A stretch of DNA of 64,000 nucleotides from an uncultured Bacilli bacterium (GTDB taxonomy: Bacteria > Bacillota_I > Bacilli_A > RF39 > UBA660). The stretch spans positions 1 to 64,000 of the forward strand of contig CAJUHL010000001.1 in the NCBI GenBank assembly GCA_910586425.1, given 5' to 3'. Positions 26,438-35,627 of this stretch are shown piece after piece. A program made the position numbers and the translations under genes. How positions within the stretch are numbered: the stretch's first letter is position 1; the number at the start of each line of letters is the position of its first letter. Under the pieces are notes generated by a model that ran no database searches, had not been told where the DNA came from, and saw only the letters and a list, made by a program, of their open reading frames with translations.

Positions 26438-29400
26438 TGAAAAATTACAATATTGGACTAGATATTGGAACCACATCTGTAGGATGGGCTGTAGTTGAAA
26501 AAGAAACTTTTAAAGTCATGAAAAAAGGCAAGAAAAAAATGTGGGGTGTTAGACTCTTTGATGAAGCTGTAACAGCTTTAGAAACAAGAGGTTATCGAAG
26601 CACAAGAAGAAGGTATGATCGAAGAAGAAAGCGTATACAGTTATTACAAAAAGAGTTTAAAGAAGAAATGGATAAAGTAGATTCTCAATTTTATCAAAAA
26701 TTAAAAGAAACCTTTTATCACGAAAGCGATTTTAACCATAAAACAATCAAGATTTCTAAAACGGAAAAAGAGCAAGTGAAACTATATAATCAAAAATATC
26801 CAACCATCTATCATTTGAGAAACGATTTGGTACATAAAACTGAAAAGATGGATATTCGTCTTATCTATTTAGCACTACATCATATGATAAAATATCGTGG
26901 CAATTTTTTATATGAAGGTGCAAAATTTAATATAAGAAACCTTCAGTTGCAAGAAAAAATACATTCACTATTACAAGTAATTGATAATGTTAGTACAACA
27001 ATTGAACATAATAGTGAGATACTTGAATTGTTGGATACAAAGAAACTAGAAGAAATCCTTTTATTAGGAAATAAAAACGATCGTCTTATTCGTTTAAAAG
27101 AATTATTGAAAAATTATTTTTCGAAAGAATTTGTATTAGAATTTACAAAAATGATTTTAGGTGATAATTTTTCTATTTCTAAACTTTTTGCACTCGAAAT
27201 GGATACGGATATCAAAATGAATTTTAAAGGATCTGATTACGAAGATAAATATATGGATTTGGGAAAAGCAATTGGAAATCAATTGGAAATACTAGATGAA
27301 ATGAAAAATTTATATGATATGGTATTTTTGAAAAAATTACTAGAAGGTGAAGATGAGAGTAATATATCTTCTGTAATGGTAAATCGCTACTATATACATA
27401 AACAAGATTTGAACCTTTTAAAATCTGTTTTTAAATCAAACAAAGAGATCTATAGACAAATTTTTAAAACAAAAACGAAACCTTGTTTATATGAAGAATA
27501 TATCCATAACCATATGACATATGATGAATTTACCAAAAAAATTCTTCATTTCTTGGAAAAACATTTCCGCCAAGATACTCCATTAGAAAATAATATTTGT
27601 TTAAAAAATAGAATAGAAGATGGGAACTTTTTACCACGAATTACTAGTACTGAAAATGGCAAATTTCCGTATCAACTAAATTGTGATGAACTCATTTCTA
27701 TTATAGAAAATCAAGGTGTTTATTATCCATTTTTAAAAGAAAAAGAAAATGGGGAATATAAATTAGTACAATTGTTACAATTTCGAATTCCATATTATGT
27801 TGGACCATTAAATCATACGACAGAAAACTTGAAAAAGAACCGTAATGCATGGGCAATTAAAAAAGAGAATGTTGCATGTATCACACCTTATAATTTTAAA
27901 GAAGTCATTGATTTAGAAGCATCAGCCGAAGAATTCATACTTCGTATGGTTGGAAAATGTACCTATTTGCTAAAAGAAAATGCAATGCCAGCAAACTCTA
28001 TTTTGTATTCTAAATTTAAAGTGTTAAATGAATTAAAGCAAATCAAAGTAAATAATCAAAAACTAGATCTTGCAATTCAACAAAAAATTTATGAAGATTT
28101 CTTTTTAAAAACAACAGGTAGTTTAACAGATAAACGGTTCAAAAGTTTCTTATATCAAATACCAGAAATGAGAATGTATGATGATTTATCAGTAACAGGA
28201 TATTCTTCAGATATGAAGTTTGCGAATACGATGCAGTCCTATATTGATTTTTTTGGAGAAAATGGGATATTCGAGGGAACTTCATATGGAATAGAGGATG
28301 CAGAACAGATTATTTCATGGATTACCATTTTTGAAGATAAGGATATTGTAAAGAAAAAGGTAGAAGCAAATTATCATTTAAATGATATAAAAATAAGCTA
28401 TTTACTAAAAAAGAAATATAAAGGTTGGAGTAATCTGTCAAAGAAACTGCTTACAACTGCATACTATCAAAACCCAACTACAATGACAAAACAATCTATT
28501 TTAGAAATTATGGAAACAACGGAAGAAAATTTTATGCAAGTGTTATACAATCAAAAATATAAATTTCAAGATATGATTGCCCAAATGAATGGAAGTGAGA
28601 TGGCAGAGCGATTAAGTTATGATGTGGTACGTGAACTTGCCACTTCTCCTGCTACTAAAAAAGGGATTTATCAAGCATTATTGTTAGTAGAAGAAATCAT
28701 TCACATTATGGGTTATGAGCCCAATCAAGTTGTGTTAGAAATGGCTAGAGGGGATGAGAAGAAAGAACGGAAGAATGATAAAAAGAAATTTATAGAGAGT
28801 TTATACACAAAATGTAAGAAAGACATTAGCAATTATAATCAATTGAAAAAAGAATTGGATCATTATGAGAAAATTGATTCACAAAAACTATTTCTATATT
28901 TTATCCAAGAAGGAAAAAGTTTATATTCAGGCACACCTTTGGACATCGATAAATTGGAATCCTATGAGATTGATCACATTATTCCAAGAACTCTTTTGAA
29001 AGATGATTCTATTGATAATAAAGCATTGGTGCTTAAAGAGGAAAATCAAGAAAAAGCGGCGGCTTTGGTATTACCATCACATTTTCGAAATGATGTTATG
29101 CGAAAATGGTGGAATCACTTAAAGAAGCATGGTTTAATTTCGAGTAAGAAATACCATAATTTATGTAGAAGTAAATATTCTAAAGAGGATATTGAAGGGT
29201 TTATCAATCGTCAATTGGTGGAAACAAGACAAATTACGAAACATGTAGCAAACATTATTCAAAAGTATCATCCAAAGTCTAATCTTGCCTATATTCCTGC
29301 TAGTTTATCGCATAACTATAGGGAAAAATTTGAATTATATAAGTTTAGAGATATTAACAATTTCCATCATGCACATGATGCATACCTAGCTGCTGTTTTA

Positions 29401-30435
29401 GGAGAGTATAAGACTTCTTATTTAAAGGAAGCGATTGATTTTGAGAAATTAAAGGAATTGACGACAGAGTGGCTTCATAGTAAAAATGATAAAGAGTTAA
29501 ATTATGGATATGCGATTAATAGTTTAGATAATAAATTTCCTAGATATGATAAGAATGGGGAAATTGTATTTGAACCAGAGAAATTCAACCATATTGTAGA
29601 GGACACTTTGTATCAAAATGATGTGATTATTAGTAAGAAAACGGAAATGAAAACTGGAAAATTTTATAAAGAAACAATTCATTCTAAAGCAGAGAAAGGA
29701 AATAAACTTCCTTTGAAAGCAGGGTTAGATCCAAAGTTGTATGGCGGATATCAAGATGTTGAAGTTGCTTATACAGTACTTGTATTTTATCAAAATCAAT
29801 ATAAATTAGTAGGGATTCCAATACTAATTTGTGCACAAGCCAAAAAGAATTCGTCAGTAATTATGGAGTATATTAGGAAACATTTAGGTTTAAGTGAAAG
29901 TGATGATTGTGTATTAGTAAAAGATAAAATTTTCTTTAATACATTGTTTGAATATAAAGGACAAGCCGTGTATTTAAGGGGATATGCGACGGAATCAAAA
30001 GGTTGTGAAGTTGTCAATGCGGTGGAACTAAAAGTTCCAAGAGCAAAAATGAAACAATGGAAATATGTGCTCAATTATGTTTTAAATGATAAAAAGATGA
30101 TGAAAGAAGATTGGTCAGAAACTAAAACAGAACTATTAATGGATGAAATAATACAATGGTTACTCTCTAGAAAAGAGTTTTATCCATTATTTAAAAATGC
30201 AATTGATAAAATTGAGGCAGTATTAAATGAGACAATGTTATCGGTGGATGATAAAAAAAGAGTCATTAAAGAATTGTTTATTTTATATGGTACAAGTCGA
30301 AATGCAAATTTATCATTTATTCAAAATGGTGGGCTCAGTGATCGCATTGGAAGGCTTAGCGGAAGAAATATAAATCATGGAATTATTATTTATCGTTCTA
30401 TATCTGGTTTAAAGGAAAGGTATTATGAGTTTTAG
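26437..30435 (+). CDS. cas9: Type II-A CRISPR endonuclease Cas9
   Basis: This RNA-guided double-strand DNA nuclease has 1,332 residues. RuvC-I is NIGLDIGTTSVGWAVV (Asp9), followed by an arginine-rich bridge helix (RRRYDRRRKRIQLLQ). RuvC-II has Glu768 in QVVLEMARGD, the HNH domain has YEIDHIIPRTLL (His847), and RuvC-III has HHAHDAYLAA (His978, Asp981). A PAM-interacting domain of normal size follows. All catalytic residues are present, so it should be active. ATG 26437 is preferred to 26431 and 26389: AGGAGG at 26424-26429 is seven bases away, and the 26389 ATG lies in the tracrRNA anti-repeat. cas1 overlaps its end. Confidence 0.98.
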   Translation: MKNYNIGLDIGTTSVGWAVVEKETFKVMKKGKKKMWGVRLFDEAVTALETRGYRSTRRRYDRRRKRIQLLQKEFKEEMDKVDSQFYQKLKETFYHESDFNHKTIKISKTEKEQVKLYNQKYPTIYHLRNDLVHKTEKMDIRLIYLALHHMIKYRGNFLYEGAKFNIRNLQLQEKIHSLLQVIDNVSTTIEHNSEILELLDTKKLEEILLLGNKNDRLIRLKELLKNYFSKEFVLEFTKMILGDNFSISKLFALEMDTDIKMNFKGSDYEDKYMDLGKAIGNQLEILDEMKNLYDMVFLKKLLEGEDESNISSVMVNRYYIHKQDLNLLKSVFKSNKEIYRQIFKTKTKPCLYEEYIHNHMTYDEFTKKILHFLEKHFRQDTPLENNICLKNRIEDGNFLPRITSTENGKFPYQLNCDELISIIENQGVYYPFLKEKENGEYKLVQLLQFRIPYYVGPLNHTTENLKKNRNAWAIKKENVACITPYNFKEVIDLEASAEEFILRMVGKCTYLLKENAMPANSILYSKFKVLNELKQIKVNNQKLDLAIQQKIYEDFFLKTTGSLTDKRFKSFLYQIPEMRMYDDLSVTGYSSDMKFANTMQSYIDFFGENGIFEGTSYGIEDAEQIISWITIFEDKDIVKKKVEANYHLNDIKISYLLKKKYKGWSNLSKKLLTTAYYQNPTTMTKQSILEIMETTEENFMQVLYNQKYKFQDMIAQMNGSEMAERLSYDVVRELATSPATKKGIYQALLLVEEIIHIMGYEPNQVVLEMARGDEKKERKNDKKKFIESLYTKCKKDISNYNQLKKELDHYEKIDSQKLFLYFIQEGKSLYSGTPLDIDKLESYEIDHIIPRTLLKDDSIDNKALVLKEENQEKAAALVLPSHFRNDVMRKWWNHLKKHGLISSKKYHNLCRSKYSKEDIEGFINRQLVETRQITKHVANIIQKYHPKSNLAYIPASLSHNYREKFELYKFRDINNFHHAHDAYLAAVLGEYKTSYLKEAIDFEKLKELTTEWLHSKNDKELNYGYAINSLDNKFPRYDKNGEIVFEPEKFNHIVEDTLYQNDVIISKKTEMKTGKFYKETIHSKAEKGNKLPLKAGLDPKLYGGYQDVEVAYTVLVFYQNQYKLVGIPILICAQAKKNSSVIMEYIRKHLGLSESDDCVLVKDKIFFNTLFEYKGQAVYLRGYATESKGCEVVNAVELKVPRAKMKQWKYVLNYVLNDKKMMKEDWSETKTELLMDEIIQWLLSRKEFYPLFKNAIDKIEAVLNETMLSVDDKKRVIKELFILYGTSRNANLSFIQNGGLSDRIGRLSGRNINHGIIIYRSISGLKERYYEF

Positions 30436-31294
30436 AACAGTAGTAATTACAAAACAAGCAAAGTTGAATTACCAAAACCGATTTTTGGTCGTGAAAAATG
30501 GAATAGAAGAATCTTATATTCATTTGACTGAAATTGATACGATTATTGTAGATTCGATATCAGTTTCCATTTCTTCTTATCTATTAAAGGAACTGTCACA
30601 AAATAAAATTAATATTATATTTTGTGATGAGAAGCATAACCCTTTTGGCGAATTAAGTTCTTTTTATGCCAGACACAATTCTAGTAAGATGTTAATGTTA
30701 CAAATAAAATGGACACAGAAACAGAAAGATACTTTATGGAAACAGATTGTTATTAATAAAATTACCAATCAAAGTTATGTTTTAAAGAAAACAAAATCAA
30801 AAAATAAGGATAGGTTACTTTCGTATGTTTTAGAGGTTGAAACTGGTGATAAGACTAACCGAGAGGGTCATGCGGCTAAAGTTTATTTTAATTCTTTGTT
30901 TGGCTCTGATTTTGTTAGAAATCAAGAGGATGTTGTGAATGCTGCTTTGAATTATGGATATACGATTTTGTTATCTACTATTAATAAAGAGATTGTTAGT
31001 TTAGGGCTTCTTACACAATTGGGTATTCATCATAAAAATGAGTTTAATGAATTTAATTTTAGTTGTGATTTGATGGAACCGTTTCGACCTATTATTGATT
31101 CTTTTGTTTTTTATAATCAAGATAGGGTGTTTGATCAGGAATATAAAATGGACATTGTAAACTTATTGAATCATACATTTCCATATAAAGGGAAGCAATA
31201 TACATTAAAGGATATATTAAAATTGTATGTTAAGAATGTTGTTGATGTTTTAATGGAGAAAAAGGAATATGAAGGGTTTATTTATGAGGGATAG
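30425..31294 (+). CDS. cas1: CRISPR integrase Cas1 (type II)
   Basis: Cas1 is the catalytic subunit of the spacer integrase. The 289-residue protein keeps the metal ligands Glu147 (NREGHAAKVYF), His202/203 (LGIHHKNEFNEF) and Glu218 (CDLMEPFRPIID). GGAAAGG precedes the ATG. It overlaps cas9 by 11 bases and cas2 by 11 bases, so the four cas genes are translated from one transcript. Confidence 0.97.
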   Translation: MSFRTVVITKQAKLNYQNRFLVVKNGIEESYIHLTEIDTIIVDSISVSISSYLLKELSQNKINIIFCDEKHNPFGELSSFYARHNSSKMLMLQIKWTQKQKDTLWKQIVINKITNQSYVLKKTKSKNKDRLLSYVLEVETGDKTNREGHAAKVYFNSLFGSDFVRNQEDVVNAALNYGYTILLSTINKEIVSLGLLTQLGIHHKNEFNEFNFSCDLMEPFRPIIDSFVFYNQDRVFDQEYKMDIVNLLNHTFPYKGKQYTLKDILKLYVKNVVDVLMEKKEYEGFIYEG

Positions 31295-31604
31295 AATTAT
31301 GCGAACAATTGTATTTTTTGATTTACCAAATGTATATGCGAAAGATAAAAGGAATTATCTATTGTTTCGTAAGTTTTTGATTCATGAGGGATTTATTATG
31401 ATGCAAGAGTCCGTATATTCTAAGATTGTTTTAAATTCTCAACAAGCAAGTTTATTGTGTAGTCGCATAAGAAAGAGTGCACCTAAAAAGGGGGTAATTC
31501 AATTGCTAACGATTACAGAAAAGCAATATGCCAATATAGAATATGTAATAGGGGAATCTAATACAAAGATTATAAATAGTGAGGATAAGTTGATTATATT
31601 ATGA
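31284..31604 (+). CDS. cas2: CRISPR integration subunit Cas2
   Basis: Cas2 bridges two Cas1 dimers in the integrase. The 106-residue protein has the ferredoxin-like start MRTIVFFDLP with the conserved Asp, then YLLFRKFLIHEGFIMMQESV and GVIQLLTITEKQYANIEYV, close to type II Cas2 proteins. ATG 31284 gives the family's MRxxxMRxIVFFDLP beginning; an ATG at 31269 would add five residues. The stop overlaps the csn2 ATG. Confidence 0.95.
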   Translation: MRDRIMRTIVFFDLPNVYAKDKRNYLLFRKFLIHEGFIMMQESVYSKIVLNSQQASLLCSRIRKSAPKKGVIQLLTITEKQYANIEYVIGESNTKIINSEDKLIIL

Positions 31605-32275
31605 AATTGGATATCAGCTATTTTGACAATGCGATTTCATTTGAAAATGGAAGTGTAGCTGTACTAGAGATAGAAAATAAGGATTACTTTTATTATTTGG
31701 TAAATGATCTCATTCAATTGGAGAATGGTTCGTTTGTTGAAAATATTCGTTTTTTAGAGAATGATGGGACAGAGTGTAGCCATATTACATTTAAGGTTAT
31801 AGCTAATTATTTTGTCTTTTCGTTTGATTCTACCAAAATGAACAATTATGTTATGAAACAAATTTTGGGTAGTATTGAAAGTAAAGAGAAGGAAAATATC
31901 AATAAGGAGTTTCAGAAAATTTGTAAATGTTTTTTGGAAATTTTAGGAAAAATAGATTTACCATTATCTTTTGAGGATGAATTAAATATGGAATCTTTTA
32001 TCAAATTACTCAAGGTTAGGATTTTTTCTAAAAATAAGTTAATTGATAATTTGCTTTTACTGATAGAAATTAGCAAGTTATTAGAGAATAATGATTTACT
32101 TGTTTTTGTCAATTTAAAACAATATTTAACAAAGGAAGAACTAGTAGAATTATATAAGTATTCTATTTATAATGAAGTCAAAATATTTTTGATTGATTCT
32201 CAAGCTTATGGTATTAAACTTGATTATGAAAAGAAGTTGTTAATTGATGAAAATATGGATGAATTTGTGATATAA
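31601..32275 (+). CDS. csn2: CRISPR adaptation protein Csn2
   Basis: Csn2 forms a tetrameric ring on double-stranded DNA ends and is needed for spacer acquisition; it defines subtype II-A. The 224-residue protein shows the family's N-terminal strands (MKLDISYFDNAISFENGSVA), a helical middle (LEILGKIDLPLSFEDELNME) and the C-terminal EVKIFLIDSQAYGIKLDYE. Its length is that of the short Csn2 form. ATG overlaps the cas2 stop by four bases. Confidence 0.93.
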   Translation: MKLDISYFDNAISFENGSVAVLEIENKDYFYYLVNDLIQLENGSFVENIRFLENDGTECSHITFKVIANYFVFSFDSTKMNNYVMKQILGSIESKEKENINKEFQKICKCFLEILGKIDLPLSFEDELNMESFIKLLKVRIFSKNKLIDNLLLLIEISKLLENNDLLVFVNLKQYLTKEELVELYKYSIYNEVKIFLIDSQAYGIKLDYEKKLLIDENMDEFVI

Positions 32276-32360
32276 TAATTACAGATGATACAGATTTCCA
32301 TTTACAGATGAAGTGTAGACATTCTCTATTGTCTATGATAGGCTTAAAGCCGCATTTGAG
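32276..32360 (+). promoter_or_regulatory. CRISPR leader
   Basis: This is the 85-base AT-rich stretch between csn2 and the first repeat. Orientation is set by the degenerate last repeat at the other end and by the II-A gene order. The bases next to repeat 1 (CGCATTTGAG) would contain the leader-anchoring sequence used for insertion of new spacers. I see no convincing promoter in it. Confidence 0.6.
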
Positions 32361-32793
32361 GTTTTAGATCTATGTCATCTTGAATGGTATTAAAACAGAG
32401 GATACAGCTATTAGAATTGATGATAAGTTTTAGATCTATGTCATCTTGAATGGTATTAAAACGACTATAATTTTCATCTTTCAATATTGGCACGTTTTAG
32501 ATCTATGTCATCTTGAATGGTATTAAAACTAGGTCCAAATTTCGTAGTAATGATGAGAGAGTTTTAGATCTATGTCATCTTGAATGGTATTAAAACTGAT
32601 GTTCCATATCTTACACACCACGGCATGTTTTAGATATATGTCATCTTGAATGGTATTAAAACATTTACTTATAAGATAATGGCTTTATAGTAGTTTAGAT
32701 CTATGTCATCTTGAATGGTATTAAAACAGCATTCAGACAAGCGATAGCGCGTTCAGGGTTTTAGATCTATGTCATCTTGGATGATATTAAAAT
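32361..32793 (+). CRISPR. CRISPR array, 7 repeats and 6 spacers
   Basis: The repeat is 36 bases, starting GTTTTAGATCTATGTC and ending TGGTATTAAAAC. Repeats begin at 32361, 32427, 32494, 32561, 32627, 32693 and 32758. Repeat 5 has one substitution (TAGATATATG), repeat 6 lacks one T at its 5' end, and repeat 7 has several changes and ends AAAAT, marking the distal end. Spacers are 30, 31, 31, 30, 30 and 30 bases. Spacer 6 (32728-32757) matches the prophage at 38959-38987. Spacer 2 (32463-32493) resembles the complement of 39521-39551. Spacers 1, 3, 4 and 5 have no match I can see here. Confidence 0.98.
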
Positions 32794-32834
32794 GAAGTAC
32801 ATACTTATAACTAGATTTTGTAATTTCAAATTGG

Positions 32835-33070
32835 ATCAAAATTTAGGAATTATTGCAGATTTGAGTGCAATGAAAAATTGAATGAATATATAAGCTTAAC
32901 AAAACAATTATTATTCATACTGAAAATGGAAGCGAAGGGACTAGTATATTTAACAATGTTCAAGCGTTAACGGAAGGTGTTTATTATTAGGTGAAGTGAA
33001 TGAAGTTATATAAAAGGTAAACTATCATTTATAGATAATGATTCACATATACTTGTATTGGGTGAAACGT
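32835..33070 (+). pseudogene. Decayed coding remnant between the array and the ZIP transporter
   Basis: Protein-like stretches appear in shifting frames: LNKTIIIHTENGSEGTSIFN, then NNVQALTEGVYYLGEVNEVI, then GKLSFIDNDSHILVLGETYG, separated by stops or frame changes. The last runs into the start of the zupT gene in another frame. This looks like an old gene broken by point changes. I cannot name it, and there is no intact start or ribosome binding site. Confidence 0.4.
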
Positions 33071-33823
33071 ATGGACAAACAAGTTCTATATGCATTTCTT
33101 TTAACTACCATTGCAGGATTATCGACAATGATTGGATGTCTTTTTATCTTTCTTCCAAAGAGAACAAAGAAAGTAATTATTGGTTCTTTAAGTTTCGCAT
33201 CAGCAGTTATGCTTACAGTATCGTTTACCGATTTGCTTCCTGAATCATATGGTATGTTATCAGAAGAATTTCAATTATTTCCATGTATTATCATTATACT
33301 TATTTGTATGAATATTGGGGTTATCTTTTCCTTTTTGATTGATAAATATTTACCAGATGGAGTAGGAGAGAATGGGTTATATCGTGTGGGGATTATTTCT
33401 ATGTTGGCAATTATTCTACACAATATTCCAGAAGGTATGGCAACCTTTATGGCAGGTAATACAGATATCCATCTTGGAATTGCTTTAACTTTCGCAATAG
33501 CGCTTCATAATATTCCAGAGGGCATTAGCATATCAATTCCAATTTATTATGCAACAGGAAGTAAGAGAAAGGCTTTATGGTATACATTTATTTCTGGATT
33601 ATCTGAATTATTTGGCGCTATTATTACTTATTTATTTTTAAAGCCATTCATTACCGATCGTCTTATGGGGTATTTGTTTGCTTTGATTGCAGGAATTATG
33701 TTGCACATTTCTTTATTTGAGTTATTACCAACTGCTTGGAAATATAAATGTAAAAAAATTACAGTATTTTATTTTATAATTGGTTTTTTATTTATATTAC
33801 TGAATCATTTTATCTTTCAATAA
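33071..33823 (+). CDS. ZIP-family divalent metal transporter
   Basis: ZIP proteins (ZupT type) import zinc, iron or manganese. The 250-residue protein has about eight membrane helices and both metal-binding helix motifs, LHNIPEGMATF and LHNIPEGISIS, plus SFTDLLPESYGML near the N-terminus. ATG 33071 is preceded by GGGTGA; an upstream start at 33038 would add 11 residues. It is followed by a terminator. Confidence 0.92.
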   Translation: MDKQVLYAFLLTTIAGLSTMIGCLFIFLPKRTKKVIIGSLSFASAVMLTVSFTDLLPESYGMLSEEFQLFPCIIIILICMNIGVIFSFLIDKYLPDGVGENGLYRVGIISMLAIILHNIPEGMATFMAGNTDIHLGIALTFAIALHNIPEGISISIPIYYATGSKRKALWYTFISGLSELFGAIITYLFLKPFITDRLMGYLFALIAGIMLHISLFELLPTAWKYKCKKITVFYFIIGFLFILLNHFIFQ

Positions 33824-33850
33824 AAAGAGACTAAAATCGTCTCTTTTCTT
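33823..33850 (+). terminator. Terminator after the ZIP transporter gene
   Basis: AAAAGAGAC (33823-33831) pairs perfectly with GTCTCTTTT (33839-33847). It lies between convergent genes and could serve both. Confidence 0.8.
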
Positions 33851-33865
33851 TGGGTTTAAAACTAT

Positions 33866-34087
33866 TTATCTAAGCTCAAATGAATGTTCATCGTTTTCGT
33901 CTAAACGAAACGAGTGAGATTCTTCATCATCGAAACCGATACTATCAGTTACGTTGTTAGAATTCTTGTTTGAAACATCTTTACAATTACAATTTGTAAC
34001 ATTGTTATTACTTTTGTTAGTAACATTATTGTTATTTTTGTTTGTTAATTGTGTATTCTTAGATTGTTTTGCATTATTCTTTTTCAT
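33866..34087 (-). CDS. Small Asn-rich hydrophilic protein
   Basis: The 73-residue protein has a repetitive middle built on NNNVTNKSN units, a Cys pair (NCNCKD) and an acidic, His-containing end (SHSFRLDENDEHSF). It has no membrane segment. GGGTGAT precedes the ATG. On the same strand, GCATA (plus 34120s) and AATACTA are spaced about 17 bases apart upstream, recalling forespore sigma-G promoters, so a spore-related role is possible. I do not recognise a family. Confidence 0.55.
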   Translation of the reverse strand: MKKNNAKQSKNTQLTNKNNNNVTNKSNNNVTNCNCKDVSNKNSNNVTDSIGFDDEESHSFRLDENDEHSFELR

Positions 34088-34230
34088 TTTTATCACCCAA
34101 TAATAGTATTATCTTTTTTGTTTTTTCTATGCAAATTAAAAATTGTTAAAATTTGTCAAAAAAAAGAGTAATATGCTATAATCATTTTATGAAGTATGTT
34201 GTTTGCTGTAATAGAGAAGGGAAGCGCTGA

Positions 34231-34845
34231 ATGCAAATAACTAAAAATTACATGGTAAAACCAAATCATTATAAATTAGTTCATCAAATATTCTATTCCA
34301 AAATGAGTAATTTCGAAAAAGGAAAAATTGGTGAACAAATTATTGTGAATCATATTAAAAAAGAAATTGATATTTATCATAAAATTATTCAAAACGTAAT
34401 TTTAACAAAAGACGAAAAAGCAACTGAAGTAGATATTATTTTAATTACTTGTGTTGGCATTTATGTAATTGAAAGTAAAAATTTTAAAGGGTATATTTAT
34501 GGAACAGATACTGGTAGAATTTGGACAGAGTGGTTTTCTCATCATTATAAATATCACTTTGATAATCCCATTTTACAAAATCAGTATCACATAGAATTTA
34601 TGGCACATAATTTAGAACGTGATTTGAGTTATTTTCATTCTTATATTGTTTTTGGAGATGATGCCAAATTACAAAAAGTTATTATACAAGAAGAAAACCA
34701 ACCAAAAGTAACAGTCATTAATAATAAAGATTTAATATCTAATTTAATTGCGGATATTCACTCACGAGATATTATTTTGTCGCATGAACAAATTGATAAA
34801 ATGTATATAGATTTAAAATATTTTTATTCGCATTTAGAAAGATAG
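34231..34845 (+). CDS. NERD-domain (nuclease-related) protein
   Basis: NERD domains resemble restriction-type endonuclease folds. The 204-residue protein has the expected motif series: GKIGEQIIVNHIKKEI, TEVDIILITCVGIYVIESKN (Asp plus the E-x-K pair) and FKGYIYGTDTGRIW. The C-terminal third (residues 140-204) is less conserved. A GAAGGG site precedes the ATG. It is followed 19 bases later by a membrane-protein gene, so they may act together. Substrate and role are unknown. Confidence 0.8.
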   Translation: MQITKNYMVKPNHYKLVHQIFYSKMSNFEKGKIGEQIIVNHIKKEIDIYHKIIQNVILTKDEKATEVDIILITCVGIYVIESKNFKGYIYGTDTGRIWTEWFSHHYKYHFDNPILQNQYHIEFMAHNLERDLSYFHSYIVFGDDAKLQKVIIQEENQPKVTVINNKDLISNLIADIHSRDIILSHEQIDKMYIDLKYFYSHLER

Positions 34846-34864
34846 AAAAGAAGGGTAGGGAATT

Positions 34865-35620
34865 ATGAAAAGCAGAAGAAACAAAGAATATATAGAAAAT
34901 ATTAATTATATAGGTATTATTATATCTATTATCTCCTCTAGTTTATTTATTTATAGTTTTATATTAATTAGAGATTTCTTTCAAATGGGAAATTATGTTA
35001 AGAAAAATTTAAATTTAAATTTACTACAAAATACAGGTAATTATATTTGGAGTATATTTGTTTATATTTTATTGTGTTTATTGGCATTCATAATTTTTGC
35101 CTGTATTTATAAAGATCCAAGAAATAAGAAAACACAAGATATAAAAATTATGGAAGTGGTTTATCTAGTTTTTTTGGCGATAAATTTAGATATTATAATT
35201 TATCAAGAAATAAAACTATGGCAAATTGGATTAATTATTATATTTTTATTTCTTTCTCAGTTTTCAGTTTATAACAATATTTCTTCCACATATGCGATTA
35301 AAATAATAGAAACTATAAATAAAGGTTTTATTTGGAATATATTCATAATTGTTTTAGTTTATATAGTGATTGTTAATTTTATTCCTTTTGTAGGATATAT
35401 ATTTGGTGGTAATTTTCAGCGAACAAATTATATTATCAATTCAGAGCAAACATTAATTTTAGAATATTTAGATAATCAAAAAGCAATAGTTGCTGATTAT
35501 ACTTGCAAAGATGAAACCTGTGATAATATTATTGTGCATAGTAGTAAAACACAGTGCATTATAGATTTAACAAATGTTACAATTAGTAAAATGAAATTTA
35601 AAAGTATCAATTATAGATAA
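34865..35620 (+). CDS. Uncharacterised multi-pass membrane protein
   Basis: The 251-residue protein has five predicted membrane helices (about 15-35, 60-82, 97-115, 120-137, 157-183) and a 65-residue soluble C-terminal tail containing two close cysteines (YTCKDETCDNI). AAGGGTAGGG precedes the ATG. It is probably co-transcribed with the NERD-domain gene. It ends eight bases before the left end of the prophage, and may be a chromosomal gene flanking dif. I do not recognise a family. Confidence 0.65.
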   Translation: MKSRRNKEYIENINYIGIIISIISSSLFIYSFILIRDFFQMGNYVKKNLNLNLLQNTGNYIWSIFVYILLCLLAFIIFACIYKDPRNKKTQDIKIMEVVYLVFLAINLDIIIYQEIKLWQIGLIIIFLFLSQFSVYNNISSTYAIKIIETINKGFIWNIFIIVLVYIVIVNFIPFVGYIFGGNFQRTNYIINSEQTLILEYLDNQKAIVADYTCKDETCDNIIVHSSKTQCIIDLTNVTISKMKFKSINYR

Positions 35621-35627
35621 AATACAC

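Noticed and set aside
32397..32692. Matches of spacers 1, 3, 4 and 5 to the prophage
   Set aside because: I compared them and their translations with the phage genes by eye and found no convincing alignment; a computed search is needed to exclude weak ones.
32530..34560. Partial similarity of spacer 3 to the NERD gene near 34,535
   Set aside because: Only a short common stretch (TCTCATCATTA) followed by scattered matches; no reading-frame logic and not better than chance.
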